Shown here one piece after another: positions 1 through 8,339 of a DNA stretch of 64,000 nt (within the stretch, counting starts at the first letter, position 1; each line of letters opens with the position of its first letter). Source of the DNA: Alkalinema pantanalense. Lineage in GTDB: Bacteria > Cyanobacteriota > Cyanobacteriia > Leptolyngbyales > Leptolyngbyaceae. The position numbers were made by a program, and so were the translations under genes. The notes under the pieces are model-generated. The model had not been told where the DNA came from, made no database searches, and saw only the letters and a program-made list of their open reading frames with translations. The DNA is taken from NCBI RefSeq assembly GCF_050753345.1, contig NZ_JBLZFX010000004.1, forward strand, positions 79,559 to 143,558, in the 5' to 3' direction.

Positions 1-221
1 CCATAGGCGTTACCACCGGGGGAAATGTAGTCGGGATGAATCTTCCAAAGGTTTTTAGAAGCTTCGTCTACAATCTTTTTTTCATTTTCAGCGAGGATTT
101 CAGCGATGCGGGTGCGCTGCTCGCCGGTTTTAAAAAACTCTGCTACGCCTTTGAGTTCACCGCTGGTTAGATACCGGAGTTCGTCGTCGGCTTTAAGGAT
201 GACTTGGCTAACTACGCTCAT
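1..221 (-). CDS. apcD: Allophycocyanin subunit alpha-B (partial, N-terminal 73 residues)
   Basis: This is the 5' end of a gene that runs off the left edge. The protein starts MSVVSQVILKADDELRY and reaches SPGGNAYG, the conserved phycobiliprotein segment just before the chromophore-binding cysteine, which lies outside the window. The start MSVVSQ with an ADDELRY motif matches ApcD rather than ApcA or ApcF as I know these families. ApcD is a terminal emitter in the phycobilisome core that passes energy to the photosystems. The ATG is at 219-221. I see no strong Shine-Dalgarno, which is common in cyanobacteria. The upstream 200 bp separates it from the 3' end of radA on the same strand. Confidence 0.9.
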   Translation of the reverse strand, partial: MSVVSQVILKADDELRYLTSGELKGVAEFFKTGEQRTRIAEILAENEKKIVDEASKNLWKIHPDYISPGGNAY

Positions 222-330
222 ATCGATGGAGGTTTGATTTGCGGTCTTTCAGAATTCTCCTTGTAGTTTATCCAGTTTAGGGTGCATCCAAAATGGAAAA
301 GGCATGATTTCTGGGAAATCGTTTACAAAA

Positions 331-350
331 GTTCATTAATTTCATCCTTT
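331..350. promoter_or_regulatory. Weak HLR1-like sequence upstream of apcD
   Basis: TTTACAAA followed two bases later by TTCATTAA resembles the RpaB-binding direct repeat (K-TTACA-WW, N2, K-TTACA-WW). Only the first half fits well; the second matches five of eight positions. It lies about 110 bp upstream of the apcD ATG. RpaB is known to control phycobilisome and photosystem genes, so the location makes sense, but the match is marginal. Confidence 0.2.
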
Positions 351-422
351 GCGATCGGCTGGGAATTGCAGATATAGGAGCCAATCATTACCCCAAAATC
401 CCCGAGAATCAAAGCGATCCGG

Positions 423-2081
423 TTACTCTGTCTCCCACTGATCGGTTTCTGCTTCACGGGTGATTTCTGAATTGGAGCGGCTGGCTACGAGGGCGATCGC
501 AATGGCATCCATCACCCGGGCGACGGGAATAATTTCTAGGCCAGCGGAATTGTAGTTGCCCTTGGGCACGATCGCCCGCTTGAATCCTAGTTTGGCCGCT
601 TCCTTTAAGCGCAGCTCCATCTGGGACACAGGCCGCACCTGTCCGCCTAACCCGACTTCCCCAATCAGTACTGTCTGCGGATCAACCGTGCGATCGCGAA
701 AACTGGCGGCAACGGCAATCGCGACGCCTAGATCCGCCGCAGGTTCGCCTACACTTAGCCCTCCGGACGAAGCTACATAGGCATCCAGCTTAGACAGGGG
801 AATACCGACGCGCTTTTCTAGCACGGCCAAAATTTGCAGCAGGCGGTTGTACTCAATCCCTGTGGTGGAACGGCGGGGCGAACTGTAACTGGTCGGAGCC
901 ACCAGTGCTTGCAATTCCACGACGATCGGTCGAGTGCCCTCACAGGCCACAATCGTGGCAGTGCCAGAAGAGGGTTCCTCCCGGTTGCCTAGGAACAATT
1001 CGGAGGGATTCAGGATTTCCTGCAAGCCTTGATCGACCATTTCAAACACACCGACTTCATGGGTCGCTCCGAAACGGTTTTTGACCGATCGTAGTAAGCG
1101 GTGGCTGGCAAAGCGATCGCCCTCAAAGTACAAAACCGTATCGACTAAATGTTCTAGGACTTTTGGTCCTGCGATCGCGCCCTCCTTGGTGACATGCCCC
1201 ACGATGAAGAGCGTAATGCCTAAGCGCTTCGCCAACTGCATCAGCAAAGACGTACATTCCCTCACCTGGGCTACGGAACCGGGCGCAGAGGTGAGGGCGG
1301 CGTAGTACAGCGCTTGGATACTGTCAATCACTGCTACCCGAGGTCGCAAGGATTCCAATTCCGTCAAAATCGCATCTAGATCAATTTCGGGCAAGAGGTA
1401 CAGGTCGCCTGTGGCAGTCGCTGCTCGATCGCCCGTGGGATTCACGACCTCGTCGGAAGGGGCTGTAATCTCTGGGATTTCTGTTTTCTTGGTGCGGGGT
1501 TGTTTGCTGCGGGTGGATTTAGGGATCGAGGAGTCTGAGGTACCCAATTGCGGAGTTTCCCGGCTTCGATCGCTGCTGGAATCCAGATCTAATTGCGACG
1601 AACTTACGACTCCAATGCCCAACCGCTGGGCTCTCAGCTTCACCTGCTGTCCCGATTCCTCCGCACAGACGTAGAGAATGCTGTGGGTTTGTGCTAAACG
1701 GTTGGCGGTTTGCAGCAGCAAGGTGGATTTGCCAATGCCCGGATCGCCCCCAATCAGCACCAGGGACCCCGGCACAATTCCTCCACCTAACACTCGATCT
1801 AGTTCACTATAGCCAGAGGCCAACCGGGCTTGGGGATGATCTTGAATTTGACTCAGGGTGAGGGAGGAAACGGGGCGAGGTTCGCTAGTGGAGTCGCGCG
1901 ATCGTCGCCCCCGACTGAGTTGCAGCAGGGGACTTTGGCTGAGGCGAGGGTTACTGCTTGTAACCGATGAAGCTTGCTCCTCTAAAGCGTTCCAGGCATG
2001 ACAAGCCGGACAGCGACCAAAATATTGGGGAAATTCTGCACCACATTGATTGCAAACAAAGAGCGATCGTGCCTTCGCCAT
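423..2081 (-). CDS. radA: DNA repair protein RadA/Sms
   Basis: RadA is a RecA-like, DnaB-type branch-migration helicase used in recombinational repair. Visible in order are an N-terminal C4 zinc finger (C10, C13, C24, C27), a Walker A motif GGDPGIGKST at residues 111-120, the RadA-specific KNRFG motif near 334-338, and a C-terminal Lon-protease-like domain with SSGGLSVGEPAADLGVA. At 552 aa it is about 90 residues longer than E. coli RadA. Most of the excess is a Ser/Thr/Pro/Lys-rich insertion at about residues 159-226, just after the segment AQRLGIG. The ATG at 2079-2081 gives the canonical MAKARSLFVC start. It is divergent from rpaB across a 210-bp spacer. Confidence 0.96.
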   Translation of the reverse strand: MAKARSLFVCNQCGAEFPQYFGRCPACHAWNALEEQASSVTSSNPRLSQSPLLQLSRGRRSRDSTSEPRPVSSLTLSQIQDHPQARLASGYSELDRVLGGGIVPGSLVLIGGDPGIGKSTLLLQTANRLAQTHSILYVCAEESGQQVKLRAQRLGIGVVSSSQLDLDSSSDRSRETPQLGTSDSSIPKSTRSKQPRTKKTEIPEITAPSDEVVNPTGDRAATATGDLYLLPEIDLDAILTELESLRPRVAVIDSIQALYYAALTSAPGSVAQVRECTSLLMQLAKRLGITLFIVGHVTKEGAIAGPKVLEHLVDTVLYFEGDRFASHRLLRSVKNRFGATHEVGVFEMVDQGLQEILNPSELFLGNREEPSSGTATIVACEGTRPIVVELQALVAPTSYSSPRRSTTGIEYNRLLQILAVLEKRVGIPLSKLDAYVASSGGLSVGEPAADLGVAIAVAASFRDRTVDPQTVLIGEVGLGGQVRPVSQMELRLKEAAKLGFKRAIVPKGNYNSAGLEIIPVARVMDAIAIALVASRSNSEITREAETDQWETE

Positions 2082-2120
2082 GGAGTTGAGTGATGGGGCA
2101 AGGTGGAATAAAACAGCAGT

Positions 2121-2152
2121 TCTTTACAATTCCTAATCTTTACAATCCCTAA
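2121..2152. repeat. Tandem 16-bp duplication with two TTTACAAT octamers
   Basis: TCTTTACAATTCCTAA is followed immediately by TCTTTACAATCCCTAA, 15 of 16 identical, in the radA-rpaB divergent spacer. Each unit contains TTTACAAT, which fits one half of the RpaB HLR1 consensus. The octamers are 16 bp apart rather than the 10 bp of a canonical HLR1, so RpaB binding is only a possibility. Confidence 0.6.
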
Positions 2153-2291
2153 AAGTCTTAAGAAAGCCTGAAGCTTCGTAATAATCAGGATCTTAGGTTA
2201 TCAAATCAAATACATGTTCTATTATTGTTAATCATAGAGTATGAAAACTTAACTCATTAAGGATTGCCTCTTTTAAGGAGCGTTACCCAAA

Positions 2292-3023
2292 TTGGAAACT
2301 CATAAAGAAAAAATCCTAGTTGTGGATGACGAAGCTAGCATTCGTCGGATTTTAGAAACTCGCCTTTCCATGATTGGTTATGACGTGGTAACCGCTGCCG
2401 ATGGAGAGGAAGCTCTGGACACCTTTCGCAATGCCGATCCAGACCTAGTCGTTTTGGATGTTATGATGCCCAAGCTGGATGGTTATGGAGTTTGCCAAGA
2501 GCTTCGCAAAGAATCCGATGTTCCTATTATTATGCTGACGGCGTTGGGTGACGTGGCCGATCGCATTACTGGACTGGAACTAGGGGCTGATGACTATGTC
2601 GTCAAACCCTTTTCCCCGAAGGAATTGGAAGCACGGATTCGATCTGTGCTGCGCCGGGTTGAGAAAAATTCTGCAACGGGAATTCCTAGCTCCGGTGTCA
2701 TTCAAATCAACACTATTCGCATCGACACCAATAAGCGCCAAGTTTACAAAGGTGATGAGCGCATTCGGCTGACGGGCATGGAATTTAGCCTGTTGGAGCT
2801 ATTGGTCAGCAAATCCGGTGATCCGTTCTCGCGGGCAGAAATTCTCCAAGAAGTTTGGGGCTATACCCCCGAGCGTCATGTCGATACCCGTGTGGTGGAC
2901 GTACATATTTCCCGGCTACGGGCCAAGCTTGAGGATGATCCAAGCAATCCTGAGTTAATTCTCACTGCCAGGGGTACCGGTTATCTTTTCCAGCGCATTC
3001 TAGAACCCGGTGAAACCGAGTAA
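2292..3023 (+). CDS. rpaB: OmpR-family response regulator RpaB (Ycf27)
   Basis: RpaB is the essential redox and high-light response regulator of cyanobacteria, controlling photosystem, phycobilisome and stress genes through HLR1 sites. The receiver domain (about residues 8-122) has the acidic pair in VVDDE, the phosphoacceptor D56 in LDVMMP and K105 in VVKPFSPKE. A winged-helix DNA-binding domain follows (about 140-238). The only cysteine is C68 in the receiver. The start is TTG at 2292, giving METHKEKILVVDD, which matches the usual RpaB N-terminus; no ATG lies near it. AAGGAG at 2275-2280 serves as Shine-Dalgarno, with an 11-nt spacing. It is convergent with the GH5 gene downstream. Confidence 0.96.
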   Translation: METHKEKILVVDDEASIRRILETRLSMIGYDVVTAADGEEALDTFRNADPDLVVLDVMMPKLDGYGVCQELRKESDVPIIMLTALGDVADRITGLELGADDYVVKPFSPKELEARIRSVLRRVEKNSATGIPSSGVIQINTIRIDTNKRQVYKGDERIRLTGMEFSLLELLVSKSGDPFSRAEILQEVWGYTPERHVDTRVVDVHISRLRAKLEDDPSNPELILTARGTGYLFQRILEPGETE

Positions 3024-3150
3024 TTCGATGAAATGTGTCTTCGTGAACTGATTTCCAGTGAACTGACTCTCAATGCCTGAAGGTTTGTGAAAAGGGAAAG
3101 ATCCTTAGCTCTTTAGAACCTTACTGAACATAACAAATTCTGGCATAGCA

Positions 3151-3180
3151 AAAGCCTGCTAGAAATGCAGCAGGCTATGA
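3151..3180. terminator. Hairpin between convergent rpaB and GH5 gene
   Basis: AGCCTGCT (3153-3160) pairs with AGCAGGCT (3169-3176) around an 8-nt loop. On the minus strand the stem is followed by TTTTGC, which would suit termination of the GH5 gene ending at 3220; it may act in both directions. A 14-bp tandem duplication GATGCTTCAAATRT (3179-3206) lies right beside it. Confidence 0.5.
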
Positions 3181-3219
3181 TGCTTCAAATGTGATGCTTC
3201 AAATATGCCTGGAATTAAA

Positions 3220-4962
3220 TTACGGTTGTATGACTCGAAAATCTCGGGGTTGAGAATTCGAGCCTTTTTTGTCTGCGCAAAATCCTAAGTCCATGGTTTG
3301 TCTGGCCGCCAAGGTTTTTCCCCAGTCGGCGGGCTGCACTTGGTAGTTACCTAAACCCTGTGCCATAAAACTGCCATTCCAAGATTGGTTGATTGCAGCA
3401 TCGGTCATGGTAAAGCGCAGAGCCCAGTTGGAAATGGATTGCTGCGTTGGATTGCTGACTTGGATACCTATGCAAAACCCTGTTTCCCAATCGGATTGTT
3501 TCTGCACTTGAACTTGCAATTGTGCTCCAGTACTGGGCGGGGTAGCAGGCAGATTGGGTGTGTTGCGGGGGTGATTTCTAGGGGATGGCGTTGGTAGGGG
3601 GACAAGCTGGGACGAGGGGATGGGGGTTGGCGATGCCGGAGCAGGCATGACCGGAGGATTATTCCCTACAGGCTGCATTGTGAGGGTCGGCAGTAGTGAA
3701 CTCAGGAGTTTCTGTTTGTTAAGGTCGATCGTTTTCCAATCGTCGAGTAAGAGACCACCCGTGTCACCACTGTTGGGGTTAAGGCTCCAGTAGGCAAAAC
3801 CGAGTCGATTTTTCTGAAGAAACTGCACCAGTTGCTGCTGCCAAATCCCTTCTTTGGATCGGTTATCTGTTTCTCTGCCACCAAATTCCCCGACCCAAAT
3901 GGGGGCGATGCCTCGCTGGGCAATGTAGTAGAATCCTTGATTCCAGCGGGGTACTAAGTTTTTGGGGAAGCTTTTTTCTGCAAACCACGGTTGGGCAAAG
4001 ACCCCAGGGCCATATTCGTGGGGAGAGTACACAACACGATTTGGTACTGAGAGTCTGACGGGGAAGCGATCGACGCCCTCCAAATTACCCCCCATCCAAT
4101 GCTTCAGCTTCTGACCGGGAACGTTATTTTCGACGCCTTCTACAATAATGAGCCAATTGCGATTTACTTTCAGAATCGCATTGCCTGCCCGCTCGGCGGC
4201 CAGTCGCCAATCCGTGGCCCGATCGCCCGTTCCCCAACTAGCTTTCCCATGGGGCTCATTTTTTAAGTCCGCTCCGATGACATTCGGCTGATTTTTGTAG
4301 CGCTCCGCTAGCATCGTCCAAGTATTAATCCAATCCGCTTCCGTAAAGCCGTCACCGTACCAGAGTTCGGGAATGCGCTGGTCATTCAAGCGATGGCTAT
4401 CTAACACGATGAATAGACCCTGACGGCCTGCTTCTTGCACCACGGCATCCATCACCTGTAAAGGTGTCTTGTGTCTCAAAGTGGCATTTCCGGGCAGATC
4501 AAAGTTCACGCTGGAGAAGGTTTGAGATTTTAAGCTGGCCAGGGAATAGGGCAAGCGAATCACGTTGTAACCCATTTGTTTGATTTGGGTAATGACATCA
4601 ACGTAATCTCTTTCCCAGAGGCCATGGGGTGCATGGGTTTCTGTTTCGAGGCCAAACCAGTTGACGCCTCGCAGGAGAACGGTTCGCCCTTGGGCATCCA
4701 AAATTTCACTTTTACGGGTAGAGAGTGGAGCTTGCAATACCGTAGTTGTTTGGGCCTGGGCGACATTAGAAGCTTGACTTCCGATCGGCCATCCTAGGTG
4801 CAACCAGACTGACATGATGGTGGTGCAGAGAGCGAGGATTAGCATTCTGAGGCCGACAGCCGATAACCTCTTCCTGGAATGGTTGTAGGGCAATCTAACT
4901 GTGTGATCGGGATTTGAGCTAGTCAAGAATCGAACACCGGGTTTAGGAGACATATTTGCCAT
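3220..4962 (-). CDS. Secreted GH5 cellulase-like glycoside hydrolase with C-terminal CBM2-like domain
   Basis: This is a predicted secreted endo-beta-glucanase-type enzyme. It has an N-terminal basic stretch and hydrophobic signal/anchor (about residues 36-60), then a GH5 TIM barrel (about 80-415). The acid/base glutamate is E236 in LKNEPHG and the nucleophile is E359 in WVGEFGG; the barrel also contains SPHEYGPG and AYWSLNPNSG. A Pro/Ser/Thr-rich linker (about 435-480) leads to a domain of about 95 residues with WETGFCIGIQVSN and LGFCADKKG. Spacing of its aromatic residues and two cysteines resembles cellulose-binding family CBM2. The modular layout is that of a cellulase, but the natural substrate could be another beta-glucan, such as the cell's own sheath polysaccharide. 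Confidence 0.88.
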   Translation of the reverse strand: MANMSPKPGVRFLTSSNPDHTVRLPYNHSRKRLSAVGLRMLILALCTTIMSVWLHLGWPIGSQASNVAQAQTTTVLQAPLSTRKSEILDAQGRTVLLRGVNWFGLETETHAPHGLWERDYVDVITQIKQMGYNVIRLPYSLASLKSQTFSSVNFDLPGNATLRHKTPLQVMDAVVQEAGRQGLFIVLDSHRLNDQRIPELWYGDGFTEADWINTWTMLAERYKNQPNVIGADLKNEPHGKASWGTGDRATDWRLAAERAGNAILKVNRNWLIIVEGVENNVPGQKLKHWMGGNLEGVDRFPVRLSVPNRVVYSPHEYGPGVFAQPWFAEKSFPKNLVPRWNQGFYYIAQRGIAPIWVGEFGGRETDNRSKEGIWQQQLVQFLQKNRLGFAYWSLNPNSGDTGGLLLDDWKTIDLNKQKLLSSLLPTLTMQPVGNNPPVMPAPASPTPIPSSQLVPLPTPSPRNHPRNTPNLPATPPSTGAQLQVQVQKQSDWETGFCIGIQVSNPTQQSISNWALRFTMTDAAINQSWNGSFMAQGLGNYQVQPADWGKTLAARQTMDLGFCADKKGSNSQPRDFRVIQP

Positions 4963-5593
4963 GGGTCACAGGAGAAAGGGGTTGCAAACTGGGGGAGAAA
5001 TCACCTGACTAATCGATTAGATACAAAGGGGCTACGCTGCCGTCGGGATTCTATGACGTCATGATTGGGGGTAGAAAGTTCCACGATCGGCCAAAATTAT
5101 GAACTTGCTTCTGGGCAAGCAAGGCTATGAACATGTAGTGAAAATGCATTCATTGTCTGGGCTTTACCTTGGCCTCTGATATTCAAAAAGATGGGTCTGA
5201 CCCTGTATTTCTGACTAAATAAATCCTGCTACATTGCTAAAATCCCCAATCTTAGGGGCCTAGATACCAGATACAGTTCTGAAAGTCCTGTAAAGTCCTG
5301 GGAAATCGCTGATATGAAATGCTTTCAACCTAATTCATCAGTATTGTTAAGTGAGTGTAATCCGGGAATTTACATAAACTTGTCTATGTTGGAAGGATTC
5401 TTCATCGGATTTACAACATATACCTAGGCATTAGCCCTTAATCTGGTATCAAAGGTTAAGCGTCATTCCAACAGGATTCTGGGCTGAAATGTTCTGACTT
5501 GGACGTTGTTCTTAGGGTGTTCATCGGAAGCGCTTTTCTCTTAACAGTTTGTCTCCACCTTGCTAGATACCTAGATACTCAGAGTTACCCATT
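4963..5593. other. 630-bp divergent spacer
   Basis: This spacer lies between the minus-strand GH5 gene and the plus-strand gene at 5594 and should hold both promoters. I see no coding sequence, strong inverted repeat or recognised operator in it, and no clear -35/-10 pair for either gene. Its AT content is above that of the flanking genes. Confidence 0.4.
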
Positions 5594-6466
5594 ATGTCTA
5601 GAACTTTCTTCGGCAACATCCTAGTTCCTGCTGTTTTGCTGTCTGGTGCAAGTGTTGCGTTCATGTCTGTTTCTCCAGCTATCTCCAGCACTGAGTCCGT
5701 TGAGGTAACCTCTAAAAGCGCTCCTTTGATGGGTTCCCTGACGCTCCCTGAGATCCAAAATTCTGCTGCTTCCTATGCAGGTTTAGCAAGTGTAGCCATG
5801 GTAGGGCTGGGAATCTCAGGTTTAGCGGTTAGTGGCTGGCGTAAATCTGCTCGTAAAGTGAACTTGATGGAGCAGAAATTGCAGACTTTACAAACAAATT
5901 TAGAAGTACGCGATCGCCAATTGCAGCAATCCCTTCTCTCAGATACGCACCTGTTAAAGTCTGGTTTAGACTTTTTCTTGGAAGATGATGCCGCATCAGT
6001 GGCTCCGTCAGCAGGAACCCCAGCGCTTCCAGTTGCCAAATCTGGTAATTCAGCAGCAACTGTGACCTCCGCTCGATCGTTTGCTGTAGCGGATGCTGAG
6101 GTTGATCTGACACCCATCAAGATGCCGCCAGTCAATGTTCATGCTGCGGTATCGCCTCTGCATGCTGCCCAAGGTTTCCTGAGCTTTGCTCGAGTTGGCT
6201 ACGGGGCATCCCACATAGCGGCTGTTGAGCCTCAAACCCTGACTGCACAACCAGAAGAAGCAGTGACTCAAATTCAAGATCTGCAACTGCAATTACAACA
6301 ATTGGTTGCTCAACTTGAAGTCCTGCAAAGCAATTTACAACCGATCGAGAAATCCAATGCAGGTAAGTTTGAAGTGGCTGCAATGCCAGAAAACAAGTCT
6401 GTCTCGGTTATGCCTCAACGGACGCAGACCTTAGAACACAACTGGGTGATGCAACGCGCTGTTTAG
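5594..6466 (+). CDS. Membrane-anchored coiled-coil protein of unknown function
   Basis: I do not recognise this 290-aa protein. It begins with a hydrophobic signal-like segment (about residues 7-32, ending near SPAISSTES). A second hydrophobic stretch at about 65-85 (YAGLASVAMVGLGISGLAVSG) is followed by a basic stop-transfer patch. Two Gln/Leu-rich heptad-like segments follow, at about 92-120 (MEQKLQTLQTNLEVRDRQLQQ) and about 223-250 (IQDLQLQLQQLVAQLEVLQ), separated by an Ala/Ser/Val-rich linker. The layout suggests an envelope protein with a coiled-coil region that may oligomerise. The ATG at 5594 follows a long leader, and a terminator lies about 65 bp after the stop. Confidence 0.75.
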   Translation: MSRTFFGNILVPAVLLSGASVAFMSVSPAISSTESVEVTSKSAPLMGSLTLPEIQNSAASYAGLASVAMVGLGISGLAVSGWRKSARKVNLMEQKLQTLQTNLEVRDRQLQQSLLSDTHLLKSGLDFFLEDDAASVAPSAGTPALPVAKSGNSAATVTSARSFAVADAEVDLTPIKMPPVNVHAAVSPLHAAQGFLSFARVGYGASHIAAVEPQTLTAQPEEAVTQIQDLQLQLQQLVAQLEVLQSNLQPIEKSNAGKFEVAAMPENKSVSVMPQRTQTLEHNWVMQRAV

Positions 6467-6530
6467 ATTACCAGCCTTGTGATCTAAATGATTGAGTTAA
6501 AGAGTTGGTTGAAAATTTGAGTTGTCCATA

Positions 6531-6560
6531 GGTCGCAATTTCACGATTGCGGCTTTTTTA
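6531..6560 (+). terminator. Intrinsic terminator after the coiled-coil gene
   Basis: CGCAAT (6534-6539) pairs with ATTGCG (6546-6551), extended by flanking G-C and G-T pairs, and is followed by CTTTTTTA. It lies 65 bp downstream of the stop at 6466 on the same strand. Confidence 0.75.
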
Positions 6561-6627
6561 TGGGCGTGGGCTTCTTTATATAGCTGTAGCTAAGATTGTT
6601 AGGACAATCATATTTTTACTCGCCAGA

Positions 6628-6730
6628 CTTCCGTCCCCCCCTAAATTCCCCTATGTCTTGCGGAGAGGCTACGCCAAGAAAAAGGGGGACTTTGAAAGAA
6701 TTTGGCCGAATTCCCCCCTTTTTTCTAGCG
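6628..6730. repeat. Palindromic C-rich/G-rich interspersed repeat remnant
   Basis: The stretch has CCCCCCTAAATTCCCC, then TTGCGGAGAGGCTACGCCAAG-like sequence, then AAAAAGGGGGACTTTGAAAG, and ends AATTCCCCCCTTTTTT. C-rich and G-rich arms of this type, with the phrase GGGGGACTTTGAAAG, resemble small non-autonomous interspersed repeats I know from other cyanobacterial genomes. The middle piece resembles a second common cyanobacterial repeat and may be nested. No transposase is present. Confidence 0.45.
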
Positions 6731-6825
6731 TCAGCGGCGCATAGCGCGGGGGCTAAGGAAGATTACATCAAGACAGTGCAATCTCCCTTTATCTCCGATT
6801 TTTCGACTAGCCGGTGCTGAACGGT

Positions 6826-8121
6826 CTAAATTCCTAACCGTTGATAGACTTGGTCAAGATTTTTTAAGTGATGCTTCGCATCAAAACAGTCGGCAATTTC
6901 TTCAGGGGACAACGCTGCCTTAACTTGCTCATTAGCTTCAATCTTGGCTCGGAAATTCCCCCCTTCCACATTCCATTCCGTGTGGGCACAACCTTGAACG
7001 ATTGCGTAGGCGTCTTCCCGTTTTATCCCTTTGCCCACCAGCGCTAGCAGTACCCGTTGACTAAAGACGACACCGCCGTAAAGATTCATATTACGAGTCA
7101 TGTTGTCTGGGTAGACCAGCAAGTGCTTCACTAGATCTGTGATTTCAGCCAGCATAAAGTGCGTCAGGATGCAAGCATCGGGAAAGGCCACCCGTTCAAC
7201 GGAACTGTGGGAAATATCCCGCTCATGCCAGAGGGCCACATTTTCCAACGCAGCCACCGCATAGCCACGAACTAACCGTGCCATTCCTGTTAAGCGCTCC
7301 GATCGAATCGGATTACGCTTGTGAGGCATGGCTGAGGATCCTTTTTGCCCTTTGGAGAAAAATTCCTCTACTTCCAAAACATCTGTGCGCTGTAGATTGC
7401 GAATTTCCACCGCAAAGCGTTCGATCGATGCCGTGACCAAGGCCAGCCCATTCATAAACTCAGCATGGCGATCGCGGGAAATCACTTGAGTCGAAGCCGC
7501 ATCCGGCTCTAAGCCCAGCTTCTGACAGGCCAGTTCTTCAATTTTGGGATCGATGTTGGCATAGGTGCCGACTGCGCCGGAAATTTGACCTACAGCGATC
7601 GATTTTTTGATGGCACAGAGGCGATCGCGATTGCGCAACATTTCTGCCAGCCAGCCAGCTAGCTTAAAGCCAAAGGTCATGGGTTCCGCATGGATGCCGT
7701 GGGAGCGGCCAATCATCACCGTATCGCGGTGTTGCTGCGCTTGATAGCGGATTGCTTGGATGCATTCTTCCAGCTTTTGCATAATCAGATCCAAGCTGGC
7801 GACGATCTGTAAAGCTAGAGCTGTGTCCAGCATGTCAGAACTTGTCATGCCTAGGTGAATATAACGACCAGCATCGCCCACGTACTCATTGACATTGGTT
7901 AAGAAGGCGATGACATCGTGCTTGACTTCCTTCTCAATCTCCAGAACGCGGTTGATATCAAACTTTGCCTTGGCCTTGATCTCGTCTACCGCATCTTGAG
8001 GAATGTAACCCAATTCAGCTTGGGCTTCGCAGACTGCGATTTCCACTTGCAACCAGGTTTGTAGCTTATATTCGTCACTCCAGATTGCGCCCATTTCGGG
8101 CAGTGTATAACGCTCGATCAA
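6826..8121 (-). CDS. purB: Adenylosuccinate lyase
   Basis: PurB catalyses two fumarate-releasing steps in purine synthesis: SAICAR to AICAR, and adenylosuccinate to AMP. The 431-aa length and the start MIERYTLPEMGAIWSDEYKL are typical. The fumarase/aspartase superfamily signature GSSAMPHKRNP is at residues 261-271, and the catalytic-site segment GRSHGIHAEP is at about 138-147. The reading frame is intact. It stands alone on the minus strand, with 217 bp separating it from the upstream SH3b gene, so it may have its own promoter. Confidence 0.97.
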   Translation of the reverse strand: MIERYTLPEMGAIWSDEYKLQTWLQVEIAVCEAQAELGYIPQDAVDEIKAKAKFDINRVLEIEKEVKHDVIAFLTNVNEYVGDAGRYIHLGMTSSDMLDTALALQIVASLDLIMQKLEECIQAIRYQAQQHRDTVMIGRSHGIHAEPMTFGFKLAGWLAEMLRNRDRLCAIKKSIAVGQISGAVGTYANIDPKIEELACQKLGLEPDAASTQVISRDRHAEFMNGLALVTASIERFAVEIRNLQRTDVLEVEEFFSKGQKGSSAMPHKRNPIRSERLTGMARLVRGYAVAALENVALWHERDISHSSVERVAFPDACILTHFMLAEITDLVKHLLVYPDNMTRNMNLYGGVVFSQRVLLALVGKGIKREDAYAIVQGCAHTEWNVEGGNFRAKIEANEQVKAALSPEEIADCFDAKHHLKNLDQVYQRLGI

Positions 8122-8339
8122 GGTCCTGTCTCAGAAATACAACCGTCACATTGTAAGGCAATGGGTGCCCGAAATTTGTCCGAGGTTGTATCCAACCTGC
8201 CCACTCACTGCAAAGGGGATAACTGTAATCTGCTCAATAAGCTCCACGATCGCTCACAAAGTTTCGGCTTCTTCCAGATCTGCGTCCTGCCAGATAGATG
8301 CTCATCAGATGCATACTTAACGGCACTGTTTACAGCTAA

